This document shows, piece after piece, positions 22,921-30,099 of a stretch of DNA of 37,083 bases (positions are counted from its first letter, which is position 1; every line of letters starts with the position of its first letter). Origin of the DNA: Pseudomonadota bacterium (lineage in GTDB: Bacteria > Pseudomonadota > Gammaproteobacteria > Steroidobacterales > Steroidobacteraceae); assembly GCA_023391815.1 (NCBI GenBank), contig JAEWAF010000078.1, forward strand, positions 1 to 37,083. The letters run 5' to 3'. Under the pieces are notes generated by a model. It was not told the DNA's origin. It worked only from the letters and a program-made list of their open reading frames with translations, and did no database searches. The position numbers and the translations under genes were made by a program.

Positions 22921-24971
22921 AAGCTCGCGGTCAGCGTCATCCGCAGCGTGCGCGGCTCGACCGGATGGAAGTGAATATCTTCCACCGGCTCAGTCTCGTT
23001 CGCCAGTTGCGACTCGTAGAAATAAGTGATGTCGTTGTCCTTGCTGTCGAACACGTTATAGACGGCGGCGCTGATCTTGTAGCGCTTCCAGAAGCGATAG
23101 CCCGCCTCCAGATTGACCAGCGTCGTGCCCTCCGAGCGCACGCGATCGTCTTCGATCAGCGGGGCAGAGCCGAAATGACGGAAGCGCGCACCGCCGAACC
23201 AGCCGCTCGGATGATTGATCGCCAACCCCACTGATGCGACATTTTCGACCGCTCCGGGAATGCGATCGCCGGCCGGATCGTAGTCGCTGAATCGCGCTCG
23301 CGACCACGCCAGATCCGCGTCGACGATCAGCCAGCTCACCGGATTCCAGATCACCGCTGCCTCGACACCGCGACGTTCGCTGGCACGGCTCGCCTCCGTC
23401 GTGCCCGCATCGCCGACGAACAGCAACTCCGAATCGAGCTTCAGGCTCCATAGCGACACGCTGAACTGCGTGTTCGGCACGAGCGCCGTGCGCATGCCGA
23501 TATCCAGACCCGTTGCGCCCACGAGCGCATCGACCTTGTCCACCGGCGTCACGCCATCGCCGGGATCGACCTTGATCGTCGTGCCACGCGCGTCGTTGCT
23601 ATGAAAGCCTCGGCCGGCGTTGAAGAACAGTTCCGTCTTGCTCCAGGGCCCGAGCACCAGCGAGAACTTCGGGCTCGCAATGGCATCGCTGGTCTTGCCC
23701 GAATTTTCCGCGAGCCCCGCGTCCACATCGAATTCGAACCGGTCAGCCCGCAGTCCGACCGTCGTGCGCACATGATCGCTCCAGCGCGTATCGAGGCTGC
23801 TATACACGCCATAGCTCGTTTGACGAACTGAATCTTCGCGAACGGTGTCGAAGCGTCGGCCCGCGATCGTTCGATACAAGCCGACCTTCTCGATATCGTC
23901 GTGCCGGACCTGCACACCTGTCCGCACCTGCTGCGACAGACCCAACGCGTCGAAGTCACGGGTCCACGACCAATCGCCGCCATACACGCGACGCCGATCG
24001 ACCTGCTCGAATTGATCGCCGTGCTCGGGATCGGTGAAGTAGGAAAAATTCGAGATCAGATCCAGATCGTAATCGACCGCATAAATCAGCGCTTTGGACC
24101 GACCGCCCGCGAGTGACGCAGCCCAATCCGCGGACAAGCTGTAGCGATGCGAATCGCCGCGATCCGTCGGATCCACCGCGCCGAAACGATCGACCAGCCC
24201 CGCTTCGACCGCACGCAGCGGGATCTGATCGGTCGAGCGCCACTCACCCTCATAACCTTGCGCGCCGATGCTGAAAGCGCCCGCATCGGTTTCGCGGCTA
24301 TAACGAAGCACACCATTGCGCTTGCGATAATTCTCTTCGAGCTGCCACGGCCCATCGATCAGCGCGTAATCGAACCCCATCAGCAGCTCGCCGCCGCCCA
24401 CGCCGGCGGAGCCAGCGATCAAGCTGCGCGTGTAACTATCCTGGCCGGCTTCCAGCACCACCATCGGCGCATCGAGCGAACGTCGATAGCGCATATCCAC
24501 CGCGCCGGCCGCCGAGAAGTTGCCGGTCTCCGCGTAGTAAGTCCCTTTGCGATATTCAATCGACTGCATCAGCTCCGGAATGACGAAGTTGATATCCGTG
24601 TAGCCCTGCCCGTGACCGTGCGTCGGCATGTTCACCGGCACGCCATCCACGCTGGTCGCCAGATCCGTACCGTGATCGAGATTGAAGCCACGCAGGAAAT
24701 ATTGATTCGCCTTACCGTCGCCGCTGTGTTGAGTGACGATCAATCCGGGCACGACCTCGAGCAACTCGCCCGCTCGCAGCACCGGCCGCATTTCGAGCTG
24801 CTCGGCGCCGACGACGCCCTGGCTCGCCGACACCGGCGTGCCTTGCAAGCGATCCAGGCTGCCGGTGACCACGACCTCTTCGAGCACGGTGGTCGGCACA
24901 CCGCCTGCCCACGCAGAGCTGGCCGCGACAAAGGACGCGGCGCACACAGCGCCGCCGATCTGGCGAATCAT
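22917..24971 (-). CDS. TonB-dependent receptor of the HupE-linked module
   Basis: 684 residues from ATG 24971 (GGA nine bases upstream). ATG 24980 would add MSR and is possible; the frame beyond is the HupE gene in another register. A signal peptide (ends SSAWA-GG) is followed by EEVVVTGS, plug motifs (LLEVVPGLIVTQHSG, QYFLRGFNLDHGTD, VDGVPVNMPTHGHGQGYTD, ETGNFSAAGAVDM) and a barrel ending LRMTLTASF with terminal Phe. The His-rich plug stretch MPTHGHGQG recalls receptors found next to HupE-type metal permeases. Ligand: perhaps a metal chelate, by context only. It is last in a set of three genes after the isomerase and HupE, with a 25-bp gap. Confidence 0.93.
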   Translation of the reverse strand: MIRQIGGAVCAASFVAASSAWAGGVPTTVLEEVVVTGSLDRLQGTPVSASQGVVGAEQLEMRPVLRAGELLEVVPGLIVTQHSGDGKANQYFLRGFNLDHGTDLATSVDGVPVNMPTHGHGQGYTDINFVIPELMQSIEYRKGTYYAETGNFSAAGAVDMRYRRSLDAPMVVLEAGQDSYTRSLIAGSAGVGGGELLMGFDYALIDGPWQLEENYRKRNGVLRYSRETDAGAFSIGAQGYEGEWRSTDQIPLRAVEAGLVDRFGAVDPTDRGDSHRYSLSADWAASLAGGRSKALIYAVDYDLDLISNFSYFTDPEHGDQFEQVDRRRVYGGDWSWTRDFDALGLSQQVRTGVQVRHDDIEKVGLYRTIAGRRFDTVREDSVRQTSYGVYSSLDTRWSDHVRTTVGLRADRFEFDVDAGLAENSGKTSDAIASPKFSLVLGPWSKTELFFNAGRGFHSNDARGTTIKVDPGDGVTPVDKVDALVGATGLDIGMRTALVPNTQFSVSLWSLKLDSELLFVGDAGTTEASRASERRGVEAAVIWNPVSWLIVDADLAWSRARFSDYDPAGDRIPGAVENVASVGLAINHPSGWFGGARFRHFGSAPLIEDDRVRSEGTTLVNLEAGYRFWKRYKISAAVYNVFDSKDNDITYFYESQLANETEPVEDIHFHPVEPRTLRMTLTASF

Positions 24972-24996
24972 TCTGCTCATTCCAAAAAGACGTGGA

Positions 24997-25944
24997 TCAA
25001 GCCACGATTCCGACAATACGTTCGATCGACCAGTAAGCCGCGATGCTGCCAATGACATAGAGCGCCGGCGTGCGCGCCATGACGAATTGCGGTTTCGTCG
25101 CCAGGGCGCGATACACCCCATAGCAAAGGACCACCACCAGCAACTGCCCGATCTCCACGCCCACATTGAATGTGAGCAACGCCACGAACATATTGTTCTT
25201 CGGCAGCCCGATGTCGGCCAGCGCGCCCGCGAAGCCCAGGCCGTGCACCAGGCCGAACAGGAACGCGACCAGCGCCGGCCAACGACGCGACAATGTTTGT
25301 TCCTTGTGCATGGCCTCGCCCGCAACCAGCATGATGGACAGTGCGATCGTCGCTTCCACCGGCCGCGGACGCAGCGTCAACAAGCCAAGCGAGCTCAGCG
25401 CCAACGTGAGACTGTGCGCGAGCGTGAACGCACTGATCGTGACCACCAGTCGTTTGTTGAACCCGACCAGGAACAGCAGCGACAGCACGAACATCAAATG
25501 ATCGAAGCCGCCGAGGATGTGCTCGACGCCGAGCGTCACGTACGCCCACGCGATCTCGCCGGAGCCGCGCCTGTCTTCGGCCGAGCCATACAGATGGACT
25601 TCCGGCTGACGGGTGGTGATCGTGAACACCTGCTTCTGACCGTCGAGCCAGTAGACCTTCACGATGGCGGCCGAGTAAGCATCGCCAACGCCGTCCACGC
25701 GCAGCGTGCCGAACAAGCCCTTCTCACCGCAGCGGAGCATATTCATCTCCGCCACGCAGGCGTCCGGCCACACGGGCGCGAGCACGACGCTGGGCGCCTT
25801 GTCGCTGCTGGCGGTCCATTGCCACAAGAACTCGCCCGGCGAGGTTTCGCGCACTTCCATCTCCGCCATGCTCAGCTCGTGGGCGGAAACGGCGTGGGAG
25901 ACGAGGGCCAGAAACGCGAGGAGCAACAGGTGAAGCTTGCGCAT
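24997..25944 (-). CDS. HupE/UreJ-family membrane protein
   Basis: 315 residues from ATG 25944, which overlaps the isomerase stop by one base (TGATG). A signal peptide (MRKLHLLLLAFLALVSHAVS, cleaved before AHELS) and a soluble periplasmic domain (about 20-130, two cysteines in DACVAEMNMLRCG) precede a six- to seven-helix membrane part. The latter carries the family histidines: His142 and His149 in EHILGGFDHLMFVL, His177 in FTLAHSLTLAL, and His234 in FGLVHGLGFAG. HupE/UreJ proteins are associated with nickel or cobalt uptake in hydrogenase and urease systems. This longer form with a periplasmic domain (HupE/UreJ_2) has no proven substrate. No urease or hydrogenase gene is present here. Confidence 0.92.
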   Translation of the reverse strand: MRKLHLLLLAFLALVSHAVSAHELSMAEMEVRETSPGEFLWQWTASSDKAPSVVLAPVWPDACVAEMNMLRCGEKGLFGTLRVDGVGDAYSAAIVKVYWLDGQKQVFTITTRQPEVHLYGSAEDRRGSGEIAWAYVTLGVEHILGGFDHLMFVLSLLFLVGFNKRLVVTISAFTLAHSLTLALSSLGLLTLRPRPVEATIALSIMLVAGEAMHKEQTLSRRWPALVAFLFGLVHGLGFAGALADIGLPKNNMFVALLTFNVGVEIGQLLVVVLCYGVYRALATKPQFVMARTPALYVIGSIAAYWSIERIVGIVA

Positions 25945-26810
25945 CACTGCTTCACTCCATCGATCACGATGGTGTACTTCTTGGCCAGCGCGGCGACGGC
26001 AGCACTGCGCTGCTCGGACATCACGGTGTCGGTCCAGTCTTGAGTGACGATGCCGCGCAGCCGTTCGAAGTCGGCGGGCTCGGCGGGAACGATGGCTTCG
26101 AGACGCATCGCTCGCCAGCCGTCCTTGGTCTGCAACGCTCGCCACTCACCCGGAGGCGAGTTTTCCAGCGCCTTGGCAAACTCCTCGCCGTAGCTCTTCA
26201 CGATGTTGTCGTGCGGACGATCTTTGAAAACGCGCAATCCGGCTTGCACCTCCGGTGTGGCGCCGGAGCTCAGCGCAGTGACGAACGAACGCACCGTCGC
26301 TTCCGAAGACTGGCCGGCGATCACCGCTTCCTCGAAGTTGAACCGCTGTGGAGTGTCATATCGAGAGCGATTCTTCTCGAACCACTCGCGCAGCACTTTG
26401 TCGTCGTAGTCGGGACGCTTGGTGTTGCTGTCGACCATGCTCAGCGCCTTGAAAATCACGCGCTCCCGGATGGTCTTGTCGCCCCGGTCCAAACCCAGCG
26501 CCAGGCCTTCGCGATACAACACTTCGTTATCCAGCCACACCTGCCGCAATGCCCTGAGCTCGTCGGCATCGGGCTTGTGACCGCGGGCGGCTTCGAACAC
26601 CTGCTGGGCTTCGGCATCGACCTGCGCGTCGAGTTCGATGCGATTCGGATCGTCGGCCTGTCCGGCGATCAGGGCGTCGACGCCGAACAGCACGGCGCCG
26701 ATCAGAATGAAATGCAGCAGCGGCTCGCGCTTCCAGTCGAAGCGCTTCACGGGGGCCGCGGCGGTGGAAGTCGTAGAGGAAATCTCAGAACGGGATAGAA
26801 CGGATGACAT
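25944..26810 (-). CDS. Membrane-anchored parvulin-like peptidyl-prolyl isomerase
   Basis: 288 residues from ATG 26810; the frame extends to 26924 across the hairpin region and is rejected. A cytoplasmic tail (1-30) leads to one membrane segment (about 32-48, LLHFILIGAVLFGVDALIAG), then a helical domain and a C-terminal parvulin-like region (FNFEEAVIAGQSSEATVRSF, FAKALENSPPGEWRALQTKDGW, MRLEAIVPAE). The N-terminal wording KREPLLHFILIGA is typical of the PpiC-type protein that accompanies HupE and DUF3604 genes. It should help fold exported proteins of this module, such as the DUF3604 product or the receptor. Catalytic activity is not proven by these motifs. Confidence 0.85.
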   Translation of the reverse strand: MSSVLSRSEISSTTSTAAAPVKRFDWKREPLLHFILIGAVLFGVDALIAGQADDPNRIELDAQVDAEAQQVFEAARGHKPDADELRALRQVWLDNEVLYREGLALGLDRGDKTIRERVIFKALSMVDSNTKRPDYDDKVLREWFEKNRSRYDTPQRFNFEEAVIAGQSSEATVRSFVTALSSGATPEVQAGLRVFKDRPHDNIVKSYGEEFAKALENSPPGEWRALQTKDGWRAMRLEAIVPAEPADFERLRGIVTQDWTDTVMSEQRSAAVAALAKKYTIVIDGVKQ

Positions 26811-26828
26811 ATGTAATCGCTCTTTTGC

Positions 26829-26973
26829 AAAAACAGCCGATCGGACTCCTGTCACGACGGCTGTGCTGCGAGGAAAAAGTGTGATTTTTCCTCTCCGCTC
26901 GCCACCTCCGGCGGCGAGGCACATCCCTGTGCCTTTGAAACAAATGAACGCCGCGCGTTGCCGCGCGGCGTTC
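26829..26973 (-). promoter_or_regulatory. Five successive hairpins between DUF3604 and the isomerase gene
   Basis: Read on the minus strand from the DUF3604 end: (1) 26973-26946, 12-bp perfect stem GAACGCCGCGCG with a 4-base loop and an AUUUGUUU tail, a likely terminator; (2) 26934-26917, 7-bp stem AGGCACA with loop GGGA; (3) 26918-26898, 6-bp stem CTCGCC, loop of 9; (4) 26893-26870, 9-bp stem GAGGAAAAA, loop of 6; (5) 26864-26833, 7-bp stem ACAGCCG, loop of 18, followed by five U, terminator-like and just ahead of the isomerase ATG at 26810. Confidence 0.6.
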
Positions 26974-26999
26974 CGATGGCTCCTCGATAACGCGAAGGG

Positions 27000-29252
27000 T
27001 TACTTCGCGCTAGCGAGCGTCGTGCCGTTCTTCACTTCGATGAAGATCGGGTTGCTGTAGAACCACAGGTCCGACCAGGCGGCCACGTCATAGCTGACGT
27101 ACTGCTGACCCGTGACGGCCGGATAGCGCGCCAGGTGATCCGGGCAGCCGTCGATGCTGGTGCCGGTGTAGACCGTGTTGGCCGGAATCGCCGTGGTCAA
27201 CTTCGTCGTGCAGGGGATCCGCAACTTCGACGGATCGCTTGCGTTCGTGAAGATATCCGCGAGCGGGTTGCCGTTCGCATCGGTCTCGTAAGGCACGGAG
27301 GCCGGCAGGTTGGTGCCGCGCAGACGCAGGTACTGCGAAGCCCGCACGCCGGAGAGGCGGAAAGAAACAACCTTGTAATCGCCGTCCGTCTGCCAGGTGC
27401 CGTCGCCGAACGTCTTCAGAATGCCGGCCGAGGTGTTCTTGGCACCCGCGGGCACGGTGTTCATGTCCGGATTGTCGACCCAGTTGTCCGGCCACTGACC
27501 GGAGTACTGCGGCAGGCCCGGCTTGATGATGCCGGTGATCAGACCGCCGATCACGTCGAAGTGATCCAGCTCGGGCTGGTTCAACGGCTGCGTCTTGCTG
27601 ATCTGGAGCAGCGAGGGGTTCGGGAAGGTGTACGGCGAGAAATTGGTGCCGGACGGATCGCGAACCACGACCGCCACGAGCACGTCGTCGTTGTTGTTGA
27701 TCTTGAGCCGCTCGCCCATGACCGCGCAGTTGGCATTGATGTTTACTTCAGTGCCGTCCTTGGCCGCCTGCAGCGCCAGCGCTTCGAGCGCGGCCGCGCC
27801 CTTGTCGCCCTTGAACTTGCTGTCGGAGCAGGCCACGAACGCGAGCCGATCGATCAGCTGACCGGACGCGGCGAAGCTGTTGCCGCTGCGCAGACCGTCC
27901 ACGATCTCCTGCGGGTTGGCGGGACCGCCCTTGTCACGGCTGGTCTTGCGGACCATCACGAAGTCGCGCTGATACTCGCCGGGATAGAAGTCCTGAGTCG
28001 AACGGCGATCGTCAGCGGAGAAGCTGCCACGGTTGTGCCAATCGGAGCTGGCGAAGAACCACCAGTTGCGACCTTCACCGAGCAGCGCGTCCCACACGCC
28101 GCCAACCTGGCCGGCATACACGCCGGTGCCGCCCCAAGTGGTGCCGCCGACGCTGTCGACGCGCACGCCACCGATGCTGTTGCGATCCGGGCTGTATTCG
28201 CCGCGATTATCGGAAGCGCCGTGGCCGGGCTGGCTTTCGAAACCGAACGCAATCTTCGGCGCCGCGTTGTTGAAGTTACGCAGGTGCTCGATGTTGAAAC
28301 CGTTGTTGCCGTCCGGGTTGAACGGTCCAGCGCGCTCGAGGTGCGCCGGAACGTAGTAGCTGGTGTACGGGTGATAGCTGGCCATCCACTTCAGCGCGTC
28401 GACGGTCTTCTGGTGACCGCGCACGCCGGAGCCAGCACCGCCGGCGGGGAACAGCTTCGCCGCCGCCGGCTTCCAGTCCGGATTGTTCGAATAGTCGATG
28501 CCCGGGATCGAGCAATCCCAGTTGTTGGCGCCACCGCGGCTGTTGTCGGTGTCACCGCGATCGAAGCAGTACGACCACTGAGCGAGCGCGTTGGCATCGC
28601 CGACCGGCACGTAGCTGCCCGGGCCCACGGCGCCGTTCTTGCCCGTGACCTGACCGCTGACGACGGACATCGAGGTGTGCTCGTGACCGGCAACGACGGA
28701 TTCCATGCCGAGGAACACCGGCAGACCCTTCTGGCCGCTCAGGTACTCGGCGATCGGGTACTGCAGTTCCTGCATCGATTGCCAACGCCACATGCTGGGA
28801 TTCGCCTGTGAAGCGAGCGGCGTGGTCGAGCTGCCATCGGAGGAGCCGGTGTTGCCCTTCACGGCGGCGGCGCCGATGCTGTTCGCCCAGGTGGTGGTCG
28901 GGCCCTTGCCCTCCACGAACGGATACGGCTCCGTGCTCAGCGACGCGTCTTCGACGAGCGTGCAATTGCGGTTGCCGTTGCCGCCGTGGCCGGCCTGCAC
29001 GAACCAGTCCAGACCCCAGGGCGTGTCCTGCTTGTCCGTGACCTTCTTGATCAGCTTCTGCATCGAGATGGAGCCGTCGGAGCAGGTCGTGTGATTGTGG
29101 AAGTCGCCGGTGGCGTACACGCCTGGCGAGCGTGGCCCGACTTCCACCGCGGGTTTACCCGAGTCCTTGGCGAATGCTGGGGCCATCGTGGCCGCACTGA
29201 GTACCGTCGCGACCGCTGTCGCGATCTGGCTTCGGGTGATTACGACTCTCAT
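27000..29252 (-). CDS. Secreted DUF3604 protein of the PHP phosphoesterase superfamily
   Basis: 750 residues, ATG 29252 preceded by GGGAG. The signal peptide ends at APAFA-KD. The PHP-type metal motifs are His52 and His54 (GDFHNHTTCSDGS), His89 (AGHG), Glu184 and His190/His192 (MESVVAGHEH), His304 (PAHLER) and Asp404/His406 (SSDWHNR). Such sites hold two or three metals in phosphoesterases. The C-terminal third is a predicted beta-rich region with several cysteines. Substrate unknown; the secreted location means it acts in the periplasm or outside. It is upstream of, and on the same strand as, the isomerase-HupE-TonB genes, separated by the hairpin region. The large antisense frame over this gene is a codon-bias shadow. 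Confidence 0.9.
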   Translation of the reverse strand: MRVVITRSQIATAVATVLSAATMAPAFAKDSGKPAVEVGPRSPGVYATGDFHNHTTCSDGSISMQKLIKKVTDKQDTPWGLDWFVQAGHGGNGNRNCTLVEDASLSTEPYPFVEGKGPTTTWANSIGAAAVKGNTGSSDGSSTTPLASQANPSMWRWQSMQELQYPIAEYLSGQKGLPVFLGMESVVAGHEHTSMSVVSGQVTGKNGAVGPGSYVPVGDANALAQWSYCFDRGDTDNSRGGANNWDCSIPGIDYSNNPDWKPAAAKLFPAGGAGSGVRGHQKTVDALKWMASYHPYTSYYVPAHLERAGPFNPDGNNGFNIEHLRNFNNAAPKIAFGFESQPGHGASDNRGEYSPDRNSIGGVRVDSVGGTTWGGTGVYAGQVGGVWDALLGEGRNWWFFASSDWHNRGSFSADDRRSTQDFYPGEYQRDFVMVRKTSRDKGGPANPQEIVDGLRSGNSFAASGQLIDRLAFVACSDSKFKGDKGAAALEALALQAAKDGTEVNINANCAVMGERLKINNNDDVLVAVVVRDPSGTNFSPYTFPNPSLLQISKTQPLNQPELDHFDVIGGLITGIIKPGLPQYSGQWPDNWVDNPDMNTVPAGAKNTSAGILKTFGDGTWQTDGDYKVVSFRLSGVRASQYLRLRGTNLPASVPYETDANGNPLADIFTNASDPSKLRIPCTTKLTTAIPANTVYTGTSIDGCPDHLARYPAVTGQQYVSYDVAAWSDLWFYSNPIFIEVKNGTTLASAK

Positions 29253-29376
29253 TGTTTCGAAGCTCCCTTCAAGCTATCGGTGTGTTGTGAGAAGGGGCGC
29301 AGCGTAGAGAGACGATGTGACTACATTGTGAACGATAGATGATGCTTGCAACGGTTCGAGAACTGCAGCGGCGCGA

Positions 29377-29411
29377 CTGTCACGAAGCTGTAGCAATCGG
29401 CTTCCTACAAT
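29377..29411 (+). promoter_or_regulatory. Pho-box-like promoter before the 2OG oxygenase gene
   Basis: CTGTCAC (29377-29383), GAAG, CTGTAGC (29388-29394) is a direct repeat with the 7-4-7 layout of the PhoB box (consensus CTGTCAT repeats 11 bp apart). Eleven bases further is TACAAT (29406-29411), a good -10, which is the canonical PhoB spacing of about 10 bp. No -35 is needed in that promoter class, and none is seen. The second repeat matches the consensus at five of seven positions. Confidence 0.45.
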
Positions 29412-29456
29412 AGAAGGTTGCGCGCTCGCGCGAGTTCATCGAAGCAGTCGGTAGCA

Positions 29457-30089
29457 ATGTCTGGCACGCCCGAGATTTTCAGTCTTTTTCCCACGCCGTT
29501 CATGAGGATACCCGGCGCGCTCCCGGCTTCGCTGGTCGCTGGCTTGGTCGAGCACTTCAGCGCGAACGCGCGCACCCTGAATAATTCTTCAGCCAACCTC
29601 TCGCATACCTCGATGCTGAAGCCGTCGGACAGCCCGTTACTGGTGACCGCGGCGTCGGCCATCACGCCGATGCTCGGCGAGTTCGGTGCGTTACTGTTCG
29701 GCGAGCGTCTGCCGTGGTCGCTGAAAGAGATGTGGGTGAACCTGCTCGATACCGGCGGCCGTCAGGCCATGCACAACCACGCCAACAGTTTCATTTCCGG
29801 CGTCGCGTACCTGACGCCCACCCATCCGGATTCGCGCACCGTGTTCATGAAGTCGCCCGGCGGGACGGAGTTTTCGTTCAAGAACGACCACGACGGTGTG
29901 GTCACCGGACCGTTCAACGCCGAAAAGTGGATCAGTCCGCAGCCGGAGCCGGGCGATATCGTTTTGTTTCCCAGCTTCCTCATGCACGCCGTGCCGCCGA
30001 ACCCTGGCGAACGCCGGATCACGCTCGCGTTCAACGCGATCCCGACCCAGCTGGATTCGTGGGGGTACAAGATCGGGTTCAGCGGCTGA
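29457..30089 (+). CDS. Putative 2OG-Fe(II) oxygenase (TIGR02466-like)
   Basis: 210 residues from ATG 29457; the frame back to 29418 adds only an Arg/Ser-rich stretch. Start MSGTPEIFSLFPTPFMRIPG is typical of this family. Likely iron ligands are in QAMHNHANSFISGVAYL (His106/His108) and FLMHAVPPN (His177), with Arg187 in ERRITLAFN to bind 2-oxoglutarate. Family length is about 200 residues. The enzyme should hydroxylate or otherwise oxidise an unknown substrate. It is divergent from DUF3604 across 204 bp and lies 10 bp upstream of the large membrane gene, so the two likely form an operon. Confidence 0.88.
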   Translation: MSGTPEIFSLFPTPFMRIPGALPASLVAGLVEHFSANARTLNNSSANLSHTSMLKPSDSPLLVTAASAITPMLGEFGALLFGERLPWSLKEMWVNLLDTGGRQAMHNHANSFISGVAYLTPTHPDSRTVFMKSPGGTEFSFKNDHDGVVTGPFNAEKWISPQPEPGDIVLFPSFLMHAVPPNPGERRITLAFNAIPTQLDSWGYKIGFSG

Positions 30090-30099
30090 GCCGGCTCCG

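Noticed and set aside
27135..28811. 558-codon plus-strand frame opposite DUF3604
   Set aside because: Val/Arg/Ala-biased composition without domain signals, antisense to a gene with intact PHP motifs.
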